Both the position numbers and the translations under genes were made by a program. Positions 1 to 10,747 of a stretch of 64,000 nucleotides of DNA are shown piece after piece. The notes below the pieces were generated by a model. The model did not search any database. It saw nothing but the letters and a program-made list of their open reading frames with translations, and was not told the origin of the DNA. Source of the stretch: Micractinium sp. NFX-FRZ (taxonomy: Eukaryota; Chlorophyta; Trebouxiophyceae; Chlorellales; Chlorellaceae); contig JAPTJF010000066.1 in the NCBI GenBank assembly GCA_029339195.1, positions 1 through 64,000 of the forward strand, in the 5' to 3' direction. Within the stretch, counting starts at the first letter, position 1; each line of letters begins with the position of its first letter.

Positions 1-1089
1 AACGCGCAGGTGGGCCTGGGGCGGGCGGCGGCGGGCGGCACGGGCAGCGGCGGGCGGCGCCGCGGCGTGGGCCGGCGTCTGGTGCGGGGTTGTTGCTGCC
101 TCTTTGAAAGCAGGCAGGGCCAGCCCACGACCTGTTTGAGCTGCACTGACTTGCTTGTGAGGCCGATGCACGCCTGCTGTCCTGCTTCGCAGGCCGTGGT
201 GGACTCGTACGGGCGAACTGCTGCACAGTTTGAGCAGCCCGGCTTGGAGTGCTGTGCTGCTGCCGGCTGGGTGCGGCAGCGCTTAGCTGCATCCTACCGA
301 GCTCTGCAGGACTATCGCCACCAGCGAATGCAGCAGGTGGGGTGAGGGAGGGGGTGGAGTGCTGCCCTCGGGGGCCGCTTGCCTGCCTGCCTGCCTGCCT
401 GCCTAGCTCCCTGCGCGCCGGCACGCTGTTTTTGCTGCCTTGCTCAGTGTTTGCTCTTCATCCCGGACCCTCTCACCAAGACATGCCCCAGCCCCGCCCT
501 GAGCGCAGTTGACCGAAGAGCTCGCAGCGGCAGAGGCGCGGCGCCCGGCTGCCCTGGTGGTCCAGCCCACCCTGCGCCTGCAGCTGCCAGGGGCGCTGCA
601 GCACCCGCCGTCGCGCCTGGAGATGTGCAGCGCGTGCGCACTGCGGATAGAAAATGTGAGGCATGGGGCTGATGTAGCTGATGGGTGGTGGGGAGCCGGG
701 CGGGGAGCGGCTTGTGTTTATCGTAATGTGCACTTCGAGTTCTTGGGCGCGTGCCCTGCCTTGCCGGTACCTTGTCTTGCTACAGATTTTGGCTGGACAA
801 ACACCTTCTGCCCGTGTGCCTGCCCGCCCCTTGCAGGCAGAGAGGAGGGAGCTATCGCGTGTCCTGCATGGGCAGAGTTTGCAGGAAGGGTATCAGACTA
901 GGGGCCTGCAGCCTGCCCATGTCGCTGCCAACCCAGAGGCGGCAGAGGCAGCGGCGGCAGCATCGGCGCTATCTGCCTGTGAGGCACAGCAGGGCTCGCA
1001 GCAGCAACAGCAGCAGTGCGGTGCCGGCAATGACGGTGGTGTCAGGGCGGATGAGCCGGCCACGCCCACACAGCAGCAACAGCAGCAGC

Positions 1090-1120
<31 letters not shown>

Positions 1121-1223
1121 CGCCTCTTCAGAAGAGGAGCAGGAGCAGCAGCAGCACACCGGAAACATTGTCGCTGCCACCCAGCAAGCCGTCGCAGCAC
1201 AGCTGGCACCGCAGCAAGAGTAG
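1..1223 (+). CDS. 3' part of a polyglutamine-rich protein of unknown function (partial)
   Basis: Only the 3' end of the gene is in the window. A consistent exon chain is 1-9, 193-336, 509-655 and 837-1223, all phase 0, with CAG|GTGGGC, CAG|GTGGGG and AAT|GTGAGG donors and CAG acceptors; the stop is TAG. The visible part (about 165 residues) starts with an alpha-helical, Glu/Arg-rich stretch, then a segment with a CSAC pair, and ends in an Ala/Gln-rich tail with Q runs encoded by CAG/CAA. I do not recognise a family. The low-complexity tail is typical of regulatory or scaffold proteins in chlorophyte algae but does not identify a function. The first exon's frame rests on nine bases and is the weakest point. 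Confidence 0.6.
1066..1163 (+). repeat. CAG trinucleotide tract coding for polyglutamine
   Basis: Interrupted CAG/CAA/CGG run inside the last exon of the first gene. In the coding frame it gives two Q blocks separated by a short acidic stretch. Length is probably variable between strains. Confidence 0.85.
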
Positions 1224-3043
1224 CGCGCCACTAGGTTGCCAAGCAGGCAGCGCCCCACACTTCCGTCTTCGCGGCGTTCCCCTTTTGATTCTCTGTTTCG
1301 TTTACGGTCAGGCAACGGCAACAATCTGCCCTTGATGGCTAGCGCCTGCCCTTTGATTCGTTGTACAGCACCCAAAGCACCTGCACAACATCCAGGCACA
1401 CACTTGCACACGTTTTGTTTGTTAAGTATTTTACCCCTACTTTGCTTCCAGCAGCCTTGGCATCCCACTGCATAATGTGCACAGGCCGGCATAAGATCAG
1501 CATGTACATGCAGCTCAACTCGAGCCAAAGGCAGGGAGGTCAGGCTGGGGCTTCGCTGTCGCAGCACGGTGCCCACAGGTCAGGCTGCGCTGCAGCATCA
1601 GGACAGGCGCCAGCCACTCCCCTTGCTGGTGCACGCACATTTGTACAGGCCTTGCCGGTGAACAGAGCTCCCTAGCTGCGCAAGAATGCAAGAATTGCCG
1701 TGCCCTGAAGGGCGTTGCACCTGTTGCGAACACTGCCTGCCTGCCCGCCTGCCCACAAGCCTGCACGTGCCCGCGTGGGGCTGCAAGGGAGGGTGGCCCT
1801 CTTGAGGAGGGCAGGATTGCGCTGAGAACTGGAGGGCGGCGCTCTTCAATTATCAATCGTTCTGAGAAGGTATGGGGACGTGCAGCAAGTGTGCATCCCG
1901 CAGCAGCAGGCACGGTGCCTGCAAGGGAGGTGCACAGCCTTGGGGGTTGAGGACGCACTCCGGGGGCTATCAGCATGTGGCGCCGGGGTAGGGGAAAAGG
2001 GGTTTGCAGTGAGGAGTGGGGGAGGGGGACGGGCAGGGAGAGCTGGATAAACCAGGATTGCCAACCAGTGGTGGCAAGAGTGGGAAGGAGGGCGAGGTTG
2101 AAGAAGCCACTTGGAAGCCACTTGGAAGCCATACGGAAGCTGGGGCACATGAGGCGCTAGTTGGCATTCGGGGACGTCATGTGGTGCCAGCATGGCAGCA
2201 AGGTGGAGAGCGCTGCAGCAGCTCAACAGTGCCGGCGGGCTTTGGTCAGCGTGCGCCCCACAGGACATGGAGGAGGGGCCAGCCGCTCCTGCCAGCAAAG
2301 GCAGCACGGCGTTTTTTGCAGGTGCAGTGCTGCCCTCTGCGGAACTGCCTCGGAGGCAGCAGAGATGCGTGCACTTGAGTTGGTACTGCCAAAGAGCCTG
2401 GCGCTGTCACAGTGGCAGCTTGCCCCGCTGGCAGCGACAGAGTTCAACGCTTGGCACGTGTGGTGCGGTGTGCTGTGCGATGTTGTAGCGGACGGACGAA
2501 ATGTTCCCCTCCTCCCTGGACGAGATGCCGCCAATGCCTTTCCGGGTCATGCTGTAGGCTGATGAACCAAGCGCCTCTGCCGCAAGGCTTGCTGGTGATG
2601 GCCGCCTCGTGTGTGTGCTCCTCTGTCGCAAGGGGCCGGTCAGATTTTGCACTTGTCTTGACGTTGCATGCCAATGAAAGGCCAAAATAATCGTGGTGCG
2701 GGGAGCAAAAAGGGGAGGTCAGGTCAGGTCGTGGCAAGCAGTGGATAAGCGTACAAGGCAGAGCAGAGCGGACAAAGGCAAATGCAGAAGCCAGGGGAGG
2801 GGCGGGGAAGGCAGGCAGCTGGATTCCGCAGCAAGCGGTGAGCTCAAGGAGGGAGGAGGGAGGGGAGGCGAGCGGTCAGGTCAGGCGGGGATGGTGGGTT
2901 AAAAAAGTGTTGGGAAGGGGAAGGGCGGAGGACCATGCTTGGCTGAACACGTGAGAAGTACTGGGGAGCAATCAACCGGCAGTGCTGCGTGCGCAGGCGC
3001 CAGCTCAGCACCACGCCATGGTCACGGTGAGCAGAGCAGGCAT
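1224..3043. other. Convergent intergenic region, no gene seen
   Basis: Lies between the 3' ends of two convergent genes and probably carries both 3' UTRs. Open frames here lack a coding look: biased to C/R/S/P, no splice-consistent extension, no recognisable motif. The only clear structure is an 11-bp tandem repeat at 2103-2140. Confidence 0.5.
2103..2140. repeat. 11-bp tandem repeat (about 3.5 copies)
   Basis: Unit GAAGCCACTTG is repeated twice exactly, then as GAAGCCATACG, then a partial copy. Noncoding context. Confidence 0.85.
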
Positions 3044-5487
3044 TCACACGCGCAGGATCTGTGTTTTGTTGCCAAAGCAGACGGCCAGCCAGTCGGGCTG
3101 GGCGGAGCTCCACTGCAACTGGTTGATCTGCGCCCCGGCATTGTACGCCAAGATTGGGTCCAGGCTGGCGCCAGCCGGCGCGCCAGCCTGGCCGTCCAGC
3201 CCGCCAGCCTGGCCACCCAGCGTGCCCAGCATGCCCAAGTCCCAGATGAGCGCCTGGCAGTCGTCGCCAGCCGAGCAGAGGTGCGCCGAGCTGTGGGGAG
3301 CCCAGCAGATGGCGTTCACGCTTGCCTGCAGCGGTTGTTGGGGAGGGCAGGAGGAGGGGAGCGGTCACCCTGGCGGCAGCACAGTTGGGGGGAGGCCATC
3401 GTGGCCGCAGTGCATTGGGGGGAAGCGCGATGCGCAGTGCTTTAAGAAAGTGCCCAGCGCCAGGCCAAGGCACGCTCTTCTGGGCTGCACAGGTGAGCCC
3501 AAGAGCAGGTGAGCAGGTGAGCAGCCCAAGAGCGGGTGAGCAGCCAGCAGCCCAAGAGAGGGGTGGTGCAGTCTGCCCGTCAGCCGGCATGACCCCCCCA
3601 GCCAGCCCACCTGGTGCTGCTGCACCTCCGCTGCCAGCTGGCATGACTGGGGAACCAGCACAACGACACACTGAGCACACCACCAACCAAGGGGTAGAGC
3701 AGACCAGCCAGCCAGCCCGAAAGCCGGCCAGCCAGCCACCAGTGCGCCCGCCCACCTGGTGCCGCTGCAGCTCCGCCACGGGCATGGTTGGGTAGCGGAT
3801 GTCGAGCACCATGACGCGGGAGGAGTCCATGGCCAGGGCTGCAGAGTGAGGATAGAATGGGTGGTGTTCATGGTGCTGATGTGAATGCTTTGTTGGTGAT
3901 GTTGTTGTTGGTGGTGGGTGGGTGGGTGGGTGGGGGGCTGGCGGATATTGAGCACCTTGACGCGGGAGTCTACGGCCAGGGCTGCACGTAGGAAGTCAAG
4001 AGTGTGTTGCGTATGTGAGAACTTTTGGTGGTGAAGGGCGGGGCGGGGCAGGGAGGTGGCAGCAGAGGCCCAAAGGATCTGCCGCTTCAGAGGCGTCCCT
4101 GGCTCGTGCTGCGGCAAGGGGGCAGTGGGGCAGGTGCGTTGCTTGGCACTAGTGGGCGAAAGTGGGCTCATGAGGAGCACAAGTGCAGCGACACAAGATT
4201 CCAGCCAGGAATGAGGAGGGCCAGACTGTTGGGAGCAGGCAGACGACCTACGGGGGCTCGAGGCAACACCCCTGGGCGTCGCAGCTTGCCCATGCTGTGC
4301 ATGAACAATGCCAGCTGCATGGCACCGCAGCAGCGGGCACTTCGTTTCTGTGCCGCCCACAGTCCCGCAGGCATTGGAGTACTGCATCCACAGCAGTACA
4401 GATTTCCACAGCAGTACAGCACACCCTGTACCTGCGATGTACCGCGGGTCCTGCTTGTTCCAGGAGAGGCGCAGCAGCGGGGTGTCGGGCTGCGGGCACT
4501 CGTAGATGATCGTGCTGTGCTCCTTGTCGCTGCACCGGGAAGCAAGCACATGGGAGTGCGTTGGAGTTTTGATAACACGTATTACTACTCTCAGAATACA
4601 GTAGCAGAGGGCGCTCTGAATTGACGTGCCAAACGCAGCCAGGGCAGCATGCAGGTCGAGCAATCACACAACCGCTGGCTGGTCAAATGCCAAAGGCACA
4701 ACCCCTGCATGCTCCTGTTGGGCACAGCGCCAAACTCACTCACCGCAGGTCAAATACGCGCACCGACCCGTCGGCAGACACAGAGGCAAAGATGCCGACG
4801 CCGCCCCACGCGATGTCGTACACCTGCACACACGAAGGGGAGGCGCGCCAGGGAGGGAGGAGGGAAGGAAGGAGTGGTCAGCGGTGCGGGCGGGCAGGCG
4901 GGCTCCTGACCCTTGCTCCTCACACCCACATCCTTGCTTAAAGCACTCTGCAGACAGGCACACATACTCGTGGGCGGGGTGGCTGGTGGGCGCTACGTAG
5001 GGTGCTGTGTGCACCCCGCCCACATCCCCAGCTGGTGCCAGTGGTGTTGACATCAGCCCAACCTTAACTCTACCCCCAACAAACCCTAACCATCACCTTC
5101 ATTCCTGACCCCAGCCTGAAAACCACTGAACCCTACCCATCACCCCCAATCCCGCCCCACCTCTTTGTCGTGTGCAATCAGCTGGGTGTCCACCAGCCCC
5201 CGCTCCACATCCCAGATCGTGCATGTCGTGTCGATGGAAGAGGTGCCCACGCGGCGCGGGTCCAGCTCGTTCCAGTCAAACGAGGTGAGCGGGGCTGAGA
5301 ACTCGCCGCCCTTGTTCTGCCCGAGGGAAGGAGGGGAAGGGGTGGGGTTGGGACCAGAGGAAGGAGGGTAGGCGGTTTGCAGAAAGAGCAGGTGAGGCGG
5401 GCAGGAAGGCGCCATGAGTAAAGCCACGCTGCGCTCCCGTTGCTGAGCGGCTCCTCCAGCCGCGCGCCCTGGTGCCTCCTCAGAACA

Positions 5488-5520
<33 letters not shown>

Positions 5521-7351
5521 TGTCTCCAAGCAACCGCATGAAAGCGCCCTACTCCCAGGCACTTTTTGAGCAGCTCCTCCAGCCGCATGCCCTGCTGTAT
5601 CCTCGGCACGCACACACGCACACACCACACCACACACACCCCTGCAAACACTTGACACACCACATCACCAAAAAAGAAAAAAAAGAAAAACACCCACGCA
5701 CGTTGCTCAGCAGCTTCTCCAGCCGCACGCCCTGCTGCGCCCCCGGCTCATCTGAGATCCTCCACAGCCGCAGAAAGTCGCCGGTCGTGGCCAGCAGGTC
5801 GGGGCGGGTGCCATCCTGAGGAGCCAGGCAAGGAAAGGCAGGCAGGCGGGCGGGTGGGCACGGTATGTGGGCACAGAAAGAGAGGCAATGTGGGATGAGC
5901 AGGTCGGGGCGAATGCCGTCCTGGGGAGGCAGGCAAGGAGAGGCAGGCAGGCGGGCGGGTGGGCACGGTATGTGGGCACAGAAAGAGAGGCAATGTGAGG
6001 TGGGCAGGTTGGGGCGGGTGCCGTCCTGAGGGGCCGGCAAAGGTGAGCAGGCGGGCGTGCACAGGGTACAATACTGGCACAGAAAGAGAGGCAATGTGAT
6101 GGCCAGCGGGTCGGGGCGGGTGTTGTCCTGGGGGGCGGCCAAGGTGGGCAGGCGGGCAAGTGGGCACAGGGTACAATACTGGCACAGACAGAGAGGTCGT
6201 TAACCACCGACGGAAGCTAGCAAGGCGTGGCCGTTGCATCGTTGTCCTTACAGGGGCAGATGTCATGGCGGCCAAACAGGGGATCTGACGGCACACATGC
6301 GGCCTCTGTTGGCAAACAGGACCTCCTCCCTGCCACTCCCAGCCCTTGCACCCCCTCACCTTGTCGGGAATGAAGGCCACTTTTGTGGGCGGGTAGGGGT
6401 GCTGGAACGCGAGGTTCGGGTTGCTTTGCACCACGCCGCGCTGCTCATCCACTGCAGGCAAGACGGTACAGCCAGGGGAGGGGGCAGGAAGGGGAGGGGC
6501 AGACCAGTGAGAGGCAAGGGGCGGTGGCTGCGCAGCAGGCGTAGCACGCGCCTGGGAGCACAGTGCACACCAGTACAATCGGCGACACCTGCTCTGCAAT
6601 GTGCAGCACTGGTGGGTGCACCCACTGTTGGCTCAGCCTTGAGCTAATGCTGCACTCCACACTGCCTGCCCCACACATCTGCGATCGTGCGCACAAGGTT
6701 CGGCCCACCCTCCTGCACCACGATCTGCAACCTGTGGTGATACCCCTCTATGACTCGGGCCCGCAGCTTCGTGCTGGCTGCACCCGCCCCGTCAATTCTC
6801 AAAGGGCCTCTGCCGTGCAACCACCACCCCCAGTGCGCCTTGCAACCTTGAAACTTGTATCGTACAATGCTCTGCCCCCCTCCCCAATGCTCACGCTGCA
6901 GGATTTCCACCCGGTTGTTGTAGTCCTCTATGAACGAGCCCACAGCCAGGCGGAAGGGCCGGTCGGGGCGCACCTGCAGAGGGGCACCGGGGTGGTGATG
7001 ATGTGGTGCTGTGCTTGCACAGCAGGTGGGCACGGAGACAGCGGCAGCAAGTGCACGCCACAGGCGGAAGAGGTGGGGGGCGCGGCAGCAAGGCGTGCGG
7101 CGGGGGCGCAGCAGCAGAGCGCCCCTTAAGCGGAAGGGCAGCACTTGGGGCTGCGACCGGCAGACTACCCAGCAAACCAATTCGCTGCTGTGGCTGCGGC
7201 TGCGGCAGCTGCTGGTCGTGCTGGTGCTCTGCTGGGCTGCCCCTGTGTGTTGCTGGCAGCGGCTGCCACTCACGCTCCAGGCGCAGCTGTAGACCAGGCT
7301 GGCGCTCTCATAAGTGTAAATCTCCGCCCGTCCCTCCCCTGGCTGCTGCAT
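3044..7351 (-). CDS. DCAF7: DCAF7/WDR68 (LWD1/TTG1)-type WD40 protein
   Basis: Nine exons: 7351-7274, 6973-6895, 6451-6360, 5815-5702, 5316-5161, 4823-4744, 4529-4432, 3838-3756, 3325-3044. They join in phase to 353 aa, close to the roughly 340-350 aa of the family. Diagnostic blocks are [88 protein letters not shown] and a C-terminal ILRV. The family forms a seven-blade WD40 scaffold: DCAF7 serves CUL4-DDB1 and DYRK/HIPK kinases in animals, while LWD1/TTG1 act in clock and MYB-bHLH complexes in plants. An algal single copy most likely reflects the ancestral scaffold; I cannot tell LWD from TTG1. Introns around exons 4 and 8 hold repeated junction fragments. Confidence 0.95.
3912..3990 (-). 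repeat. Degenerate copy of the start of DCAF7 exon 8, abutting a GGGT microsatellite
   Basis: On the minus strand an acceptor CAG is followed by an exon-8-like stretch reading [15 protein letters not shown] (true exon 8: [15 protein letters not shown]). It then runs into a CCCA tetranucleotide repeat with no usable donor consensus. Confidence 0.8.
5435..5745 (-). repeat. Three copies of the 3' end of DCAF7 exon 4 (one true, two in the intron)
   Basis: The true exon end reads [11 protein letters not shown] and stops at 5702. Related segments lie near 5558-5610 ([11 protein letters not shown]) and 5438-5485 ([11 protein letters not shown]). Between the copies are intronic CA/GT-rich stretches, including a (CA)n run at 5489-5519. 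Confidence 0.85.
5795..6205 (-). repeat. Four tandem copies of the intron 3 / exon 4 junction, period about 105 bp
   Basis: The core GGGGCGGGTGCCxTCCTG starts at 5801, 5906, 6011 and 6113 (spacing 105, 105, 102). Each copy carries an acceptor-like AG followed by a codon run for DGTRPDLL or a variant, plus intron sequence with a shared AGAGAGGCAATGTG block. Only the copy at 5815 continues into the full exon. Confidence 0.92.
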
Positions 7352-8048
7352 GGCGGCCCCAGGGCGGCCCCACTAGGGCGGCAGGGGTGGCGCCTGCAGG
7401 GCGGAAGGAGAGGCGGCGGCAGCAGTCAGGCGGCAGCAGACAGGTTGTCGTAGCCGGCGCAACGCTCGCTGCTAACGCCGTTCAATCGTTCGTTGGCCAC
7501 TGCGCTGCAGTTCACAAGCGCTGCACGGGCTGGGGAAGCGTGCTTTGGGCAGCCGGAGGTGGGGCAAGAAGGAACCGGCAATCAATAGCTGTTTTTGCGC
7601 GTATGCAAGGCACCTGAGTCGGTTTGCGCTTCAAAAAACAGGCGTGGGGGGCCGGGAGGGGCGACGAGGGCGCCTGGGGTTGCTCTCACTATCTGACGCT
7701 CACAGGCTGTCGGCGGCTTGCGAAACGAAAGCTTTACTATTATGAGCGACACCCAAGGCTGTGGCAGGCGCTGCTGCTCAGAGTACAGTTTGCGCAGCAT
7801 GGCTCAGCACGGTGTCTCGCCTGCCGCCTGCCTCGCTCGGCCCGCTCCATCGCCGTGCATTTGTTGGAGATCTGAACTCGAGTCCAAAGGAGCAATTGTG
7901 AGGTGGGTGCCCCGGCCTGACCCGCCCTCAGCAGCGCCTGCAGGCCTCCGCTGGTGCCGTTTGTGCTGCCATTTGGCATTTGATGCTCCACGAGCGGTTT
8001 TGCTGGTGCGCCGAAAGGCATTTTCTGGACTCTCTCGTGTGCTGCAGA
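7352..8048. promoter_or_regulatory. Divergent promoter region, DCAF7 / MPH2-like
   Basis: About 0.7 kb between two head-to-head start codons. No coding exon fits here. It must contain both 5' UTRs and both promoters. I see no convincing TATA box or named element. Confidence 0.5.
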
Positions 8049-9926
8049 ATGCAGGCTATGACTGTCGCCAAGCCCTTTGCGGCCACCACCGGCGTCGCCC
8101 GCGCCTCTCGCGCGAGCCGCTCCGTGGTGGCGGTGCGTGCCAGCACTGAGCCGGAGGCGGAGCCCCTGCGGGTGCCGCGCCGCGCTCTGGCGGGCCTCTT
8201 CGCCGCCGCACCGGTGCTGCTGTCCGCCAGCCGTGCGCTGGCTCTCATCCCCGATGACGATGATGAGGAGCTGGTGGAGAAGGCGCGTGCCAACCGTGCC
8301 AAGCGCCTGGCTAGCGAGCGGCAGACGGAGCAGGCGTTCTCTCGCTCCGCAAAGGGCATTGGTGGGTGCTCGCTCCACTGCTCCGGCCGCCGCCCTGCGG
8401 CGCCTTGCATGTCACACATAGCAGGCGGTTTGGCCGCCAGTGCTGCCCTAGCATTGTTGCACTGCCTGCACCTGCACGGGATGCACCGTGACTTCTCCAG
8501 CAGAGCTGATGTATGCCCGGTCTGAGCACACTGCAGCGCCGTTCTTTCCGCCCCCTCCACTGTGTCCTCCCTGCCTTCCCCAACCCTCCTCTTTGCTCGT
8601 CCCCCTATCAACTCCCCTCCTACCCCCCCTACAAGTTCTCTCCACCTGCAGGCCATGTGCTGGTAGGCGAGAACCTGCCCTCTGCTGCCTGCCTTTCCGA
8701 CTGCCTCCACACCCTCCCTTGCCTCCCCTCCGCCTTTGCGTCTCCTTTTGCAAGCCTTTGTTGTTTCTCCCTCTCCACGTCAGCCAGCCCCTCCCCTGGC
8801 CCCACCCTCACCTGTTAATCTGCGATCTTCACCACGCTTGTTGCAGATCGGGTGCTGGAGAGCGAGCTCATCCCGGTGCAGCGTGCCGTCAACTCCCTGG
8901 CGGAGAGCGGCGCACAGCTGGAGGCGGGCGACGTCAAGGCAGCCGCCGCAACGCTCAAGTGCGAGCCGCCGCCAGTGCTGCTGCCCTGTCATGCCATGCT
9001 GTCGCTGCAATGGCGCTTATGCACTTTGCACTGATGCAAAGCCGCTGCCGCCACCACCAGCACAAGTGGCCACTGCTGCCCGTCTGCTGCATGCTGCTGC
9101 TGGCATGCTGCGGCTGGTTCAGCGGCTGTTGTTGGCATAGAACTGCCCCTGGTGCAACTGACTAGGGGTGGGCAATGGCCGGCAGGCGTGGAGTGCACAG
9201 CACAGCACAGCTGAATTGCCTGCAGGCCACCCCCCTGTGCCGGCAAGAGCCCGACTGGCCGCCAGTTCCGGGAGCTCCTCACCACTTGCACCGCTCCCTT
9301 GCCCCGTGCTGCCTGCAGCGGTGGGTGGGTGCGCGAATTCAAGTCTGCTGCCAACAAGCTCTCCTACACTGACGCTGCCAAGTCCTCTGGTGAGCCAAGT
9401 AGTACCGCTTCCTTTCCACGTCATTGTACCGCCCTTGATGGACTGTTCAGCCTGCTGCCCTGAAGCTGTCCAGCACCCACCGTTGCCTCCTCCGGCTAGC
9501 GTTTTCTAGCGCTGCCCCTGCCTCCCTTCCCTGGCTCTTGCTGCACTGTTGGCCGTGAGCAGCACTGTGTTTGGCTTGCGCGGCAGTAAGCACAGGCCGC
9601 TTGCTGGGCTGGCCCGGCAGCAGTGCGGCGCCTGGCGGGGGGCGTACCGCTGCTTTGCTGACAGAGCTGAGTCAGCCTCATGCAATCTGTACCGCCTGCA
9701 TAGCACCCAGCATGACCGTGCCCGTGCCCTGGACTGTGCGTCTCTCCCCCACCCCCTCCCCCACCCACGTGCAGCCACGTCTGTGTTCACCAGCCTGTCT
9801 GCTCTGGAGGCTGCCGCGGCAAAGGGCTCCGCTGGCGATGCCAAGCGCAGCTTTGTGGCTGCTGTGGGCGCCCTCACCGCCTGGACCGCTGACGCCAACA
9901 TTGCTGCTGACATCAAGGGCCTCTGA
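8049..9926 (+). CDS. MPH2: Thylakoid lumenal 16.5 kDa-like protein (MPH2 family)
   Basis: Exons 8049-8361, 8847-8958, 9319-9389 and 9775-9926 join in phase to 215 aa. The N-terminus is a bipartite plastid signal: an Arg/Ser/Ala-rich transit peptide (ending near VVAVRAS), then a twin-arginine (PRRALAG) ahead of a hydrophobic core ending SRALA, a typical Tat-type lumen signal with likely cleavage after ALA. The mature part begins with an acidic DDDDEEL followed by a basic helix, and ends AFVAAVGALTAW-like with a terminal IKGL, the arrangement I know from Arabidopsis At4g02530 (maintenance of photosystem II under high light 2). The role inferred is photosystem II repair or protection in the lumen. 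A second ATG at 8058 is an equally good start. The third exon (71 nt) is the least certain. Confidence 0.8.
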
Positions 9927-10747
9927 AGGCAGCCCAGCAAAGCGGTGCAGGCGGTGCGGCAGGCCGCGACAAGGGCGTGGCGGCCAGCTGGGGCGGCGGT
10001 CCGCAGCCGCCGGACCCCTGTGCTGAGATTTGAGAGAAGAACATTTGGCACCAAATTTTGCTTGCATTGTGAGTAGTGACTGGTCGATTCTCCCCTCTGC
10101 CACTGTAAACCTTGCATCCACACTGTTTCGATATGCCAAGCTAAACGACTGCCCCAGGCCATCTCAAGACCCACGCACCGCCGCCGCTCCACTGCTCGCG
10201 GGTGCGGAGGGGTGGGCAAAGGCCCCCAATCGGCATGGCTGCTGGCCTGATGCGAGTCCAGGGTGCACATGAGGACACTGTTAGCCTTATTGCCACGTGT
10301 TTGTGGCTCTGTGTGTTGTGGCAGCCACCGGAGACAGGGCTGCCACCCCAGCGCAGCAGCCGGCCCGAGCGGGAGATGACAAACACAGGGCGCACTGAAA
10401 AGGCATGAAACTTCTGCCCGACATCCGAACGGGCACATCAACGGTCATAGTATATGGCGTGTCTAAGCCCATGCCGCTTCTTACAGTACGTCTGCGCCGT
10501 AAGAGAAAGAGGGATATCCCACGCGTGTGACGTGCACATGCAGGCCTGTTAGGGTGACGGTAGGTGTGATGGCGGCACCAAGTGGCCACCACCTGGCCAC
10601 CATGTGGCTCCCCACCTACCTTTCGGTCTTGGGTTGTCTGCACTCCGAGCCCTTGCTTCAACAGTGGTTTCCAATCCCGGAGGCCTAGTGTTTGTGTCTG
10701 CTGTGCCGTGAACTCGCTTCACGAGTGGTTCAGAACCTCGCATAGCT
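9927..10747. other. Intergenic, no gene seen
   Basis: Contains the 3' UTR of the lumenal protein gene and the upstream region of membrane protein A. A long open frame on the minus strand across 10549-11391 is the shadow of the first exon of the next gene. Confidence 0.45.
10104..10108 (+). terminator. Candidate TGTAA poly(A) signal
   Basis: TGTAA about 180 nt after the MPH2-like stop codon. TGTAA is the usual polyadenylation signal in Chlamydomonas and related green algae; the assignment rests on position only. Confidence 0.4.

Noticed and set aside
893..1576. Long minus-strand open frame with poly-cysteine runs
   Set aside because: It is the antisense of the CAG repeat in the polyQ gene; CTG read in another frame gives C or L runs, and no splice-consistent gene supports it.
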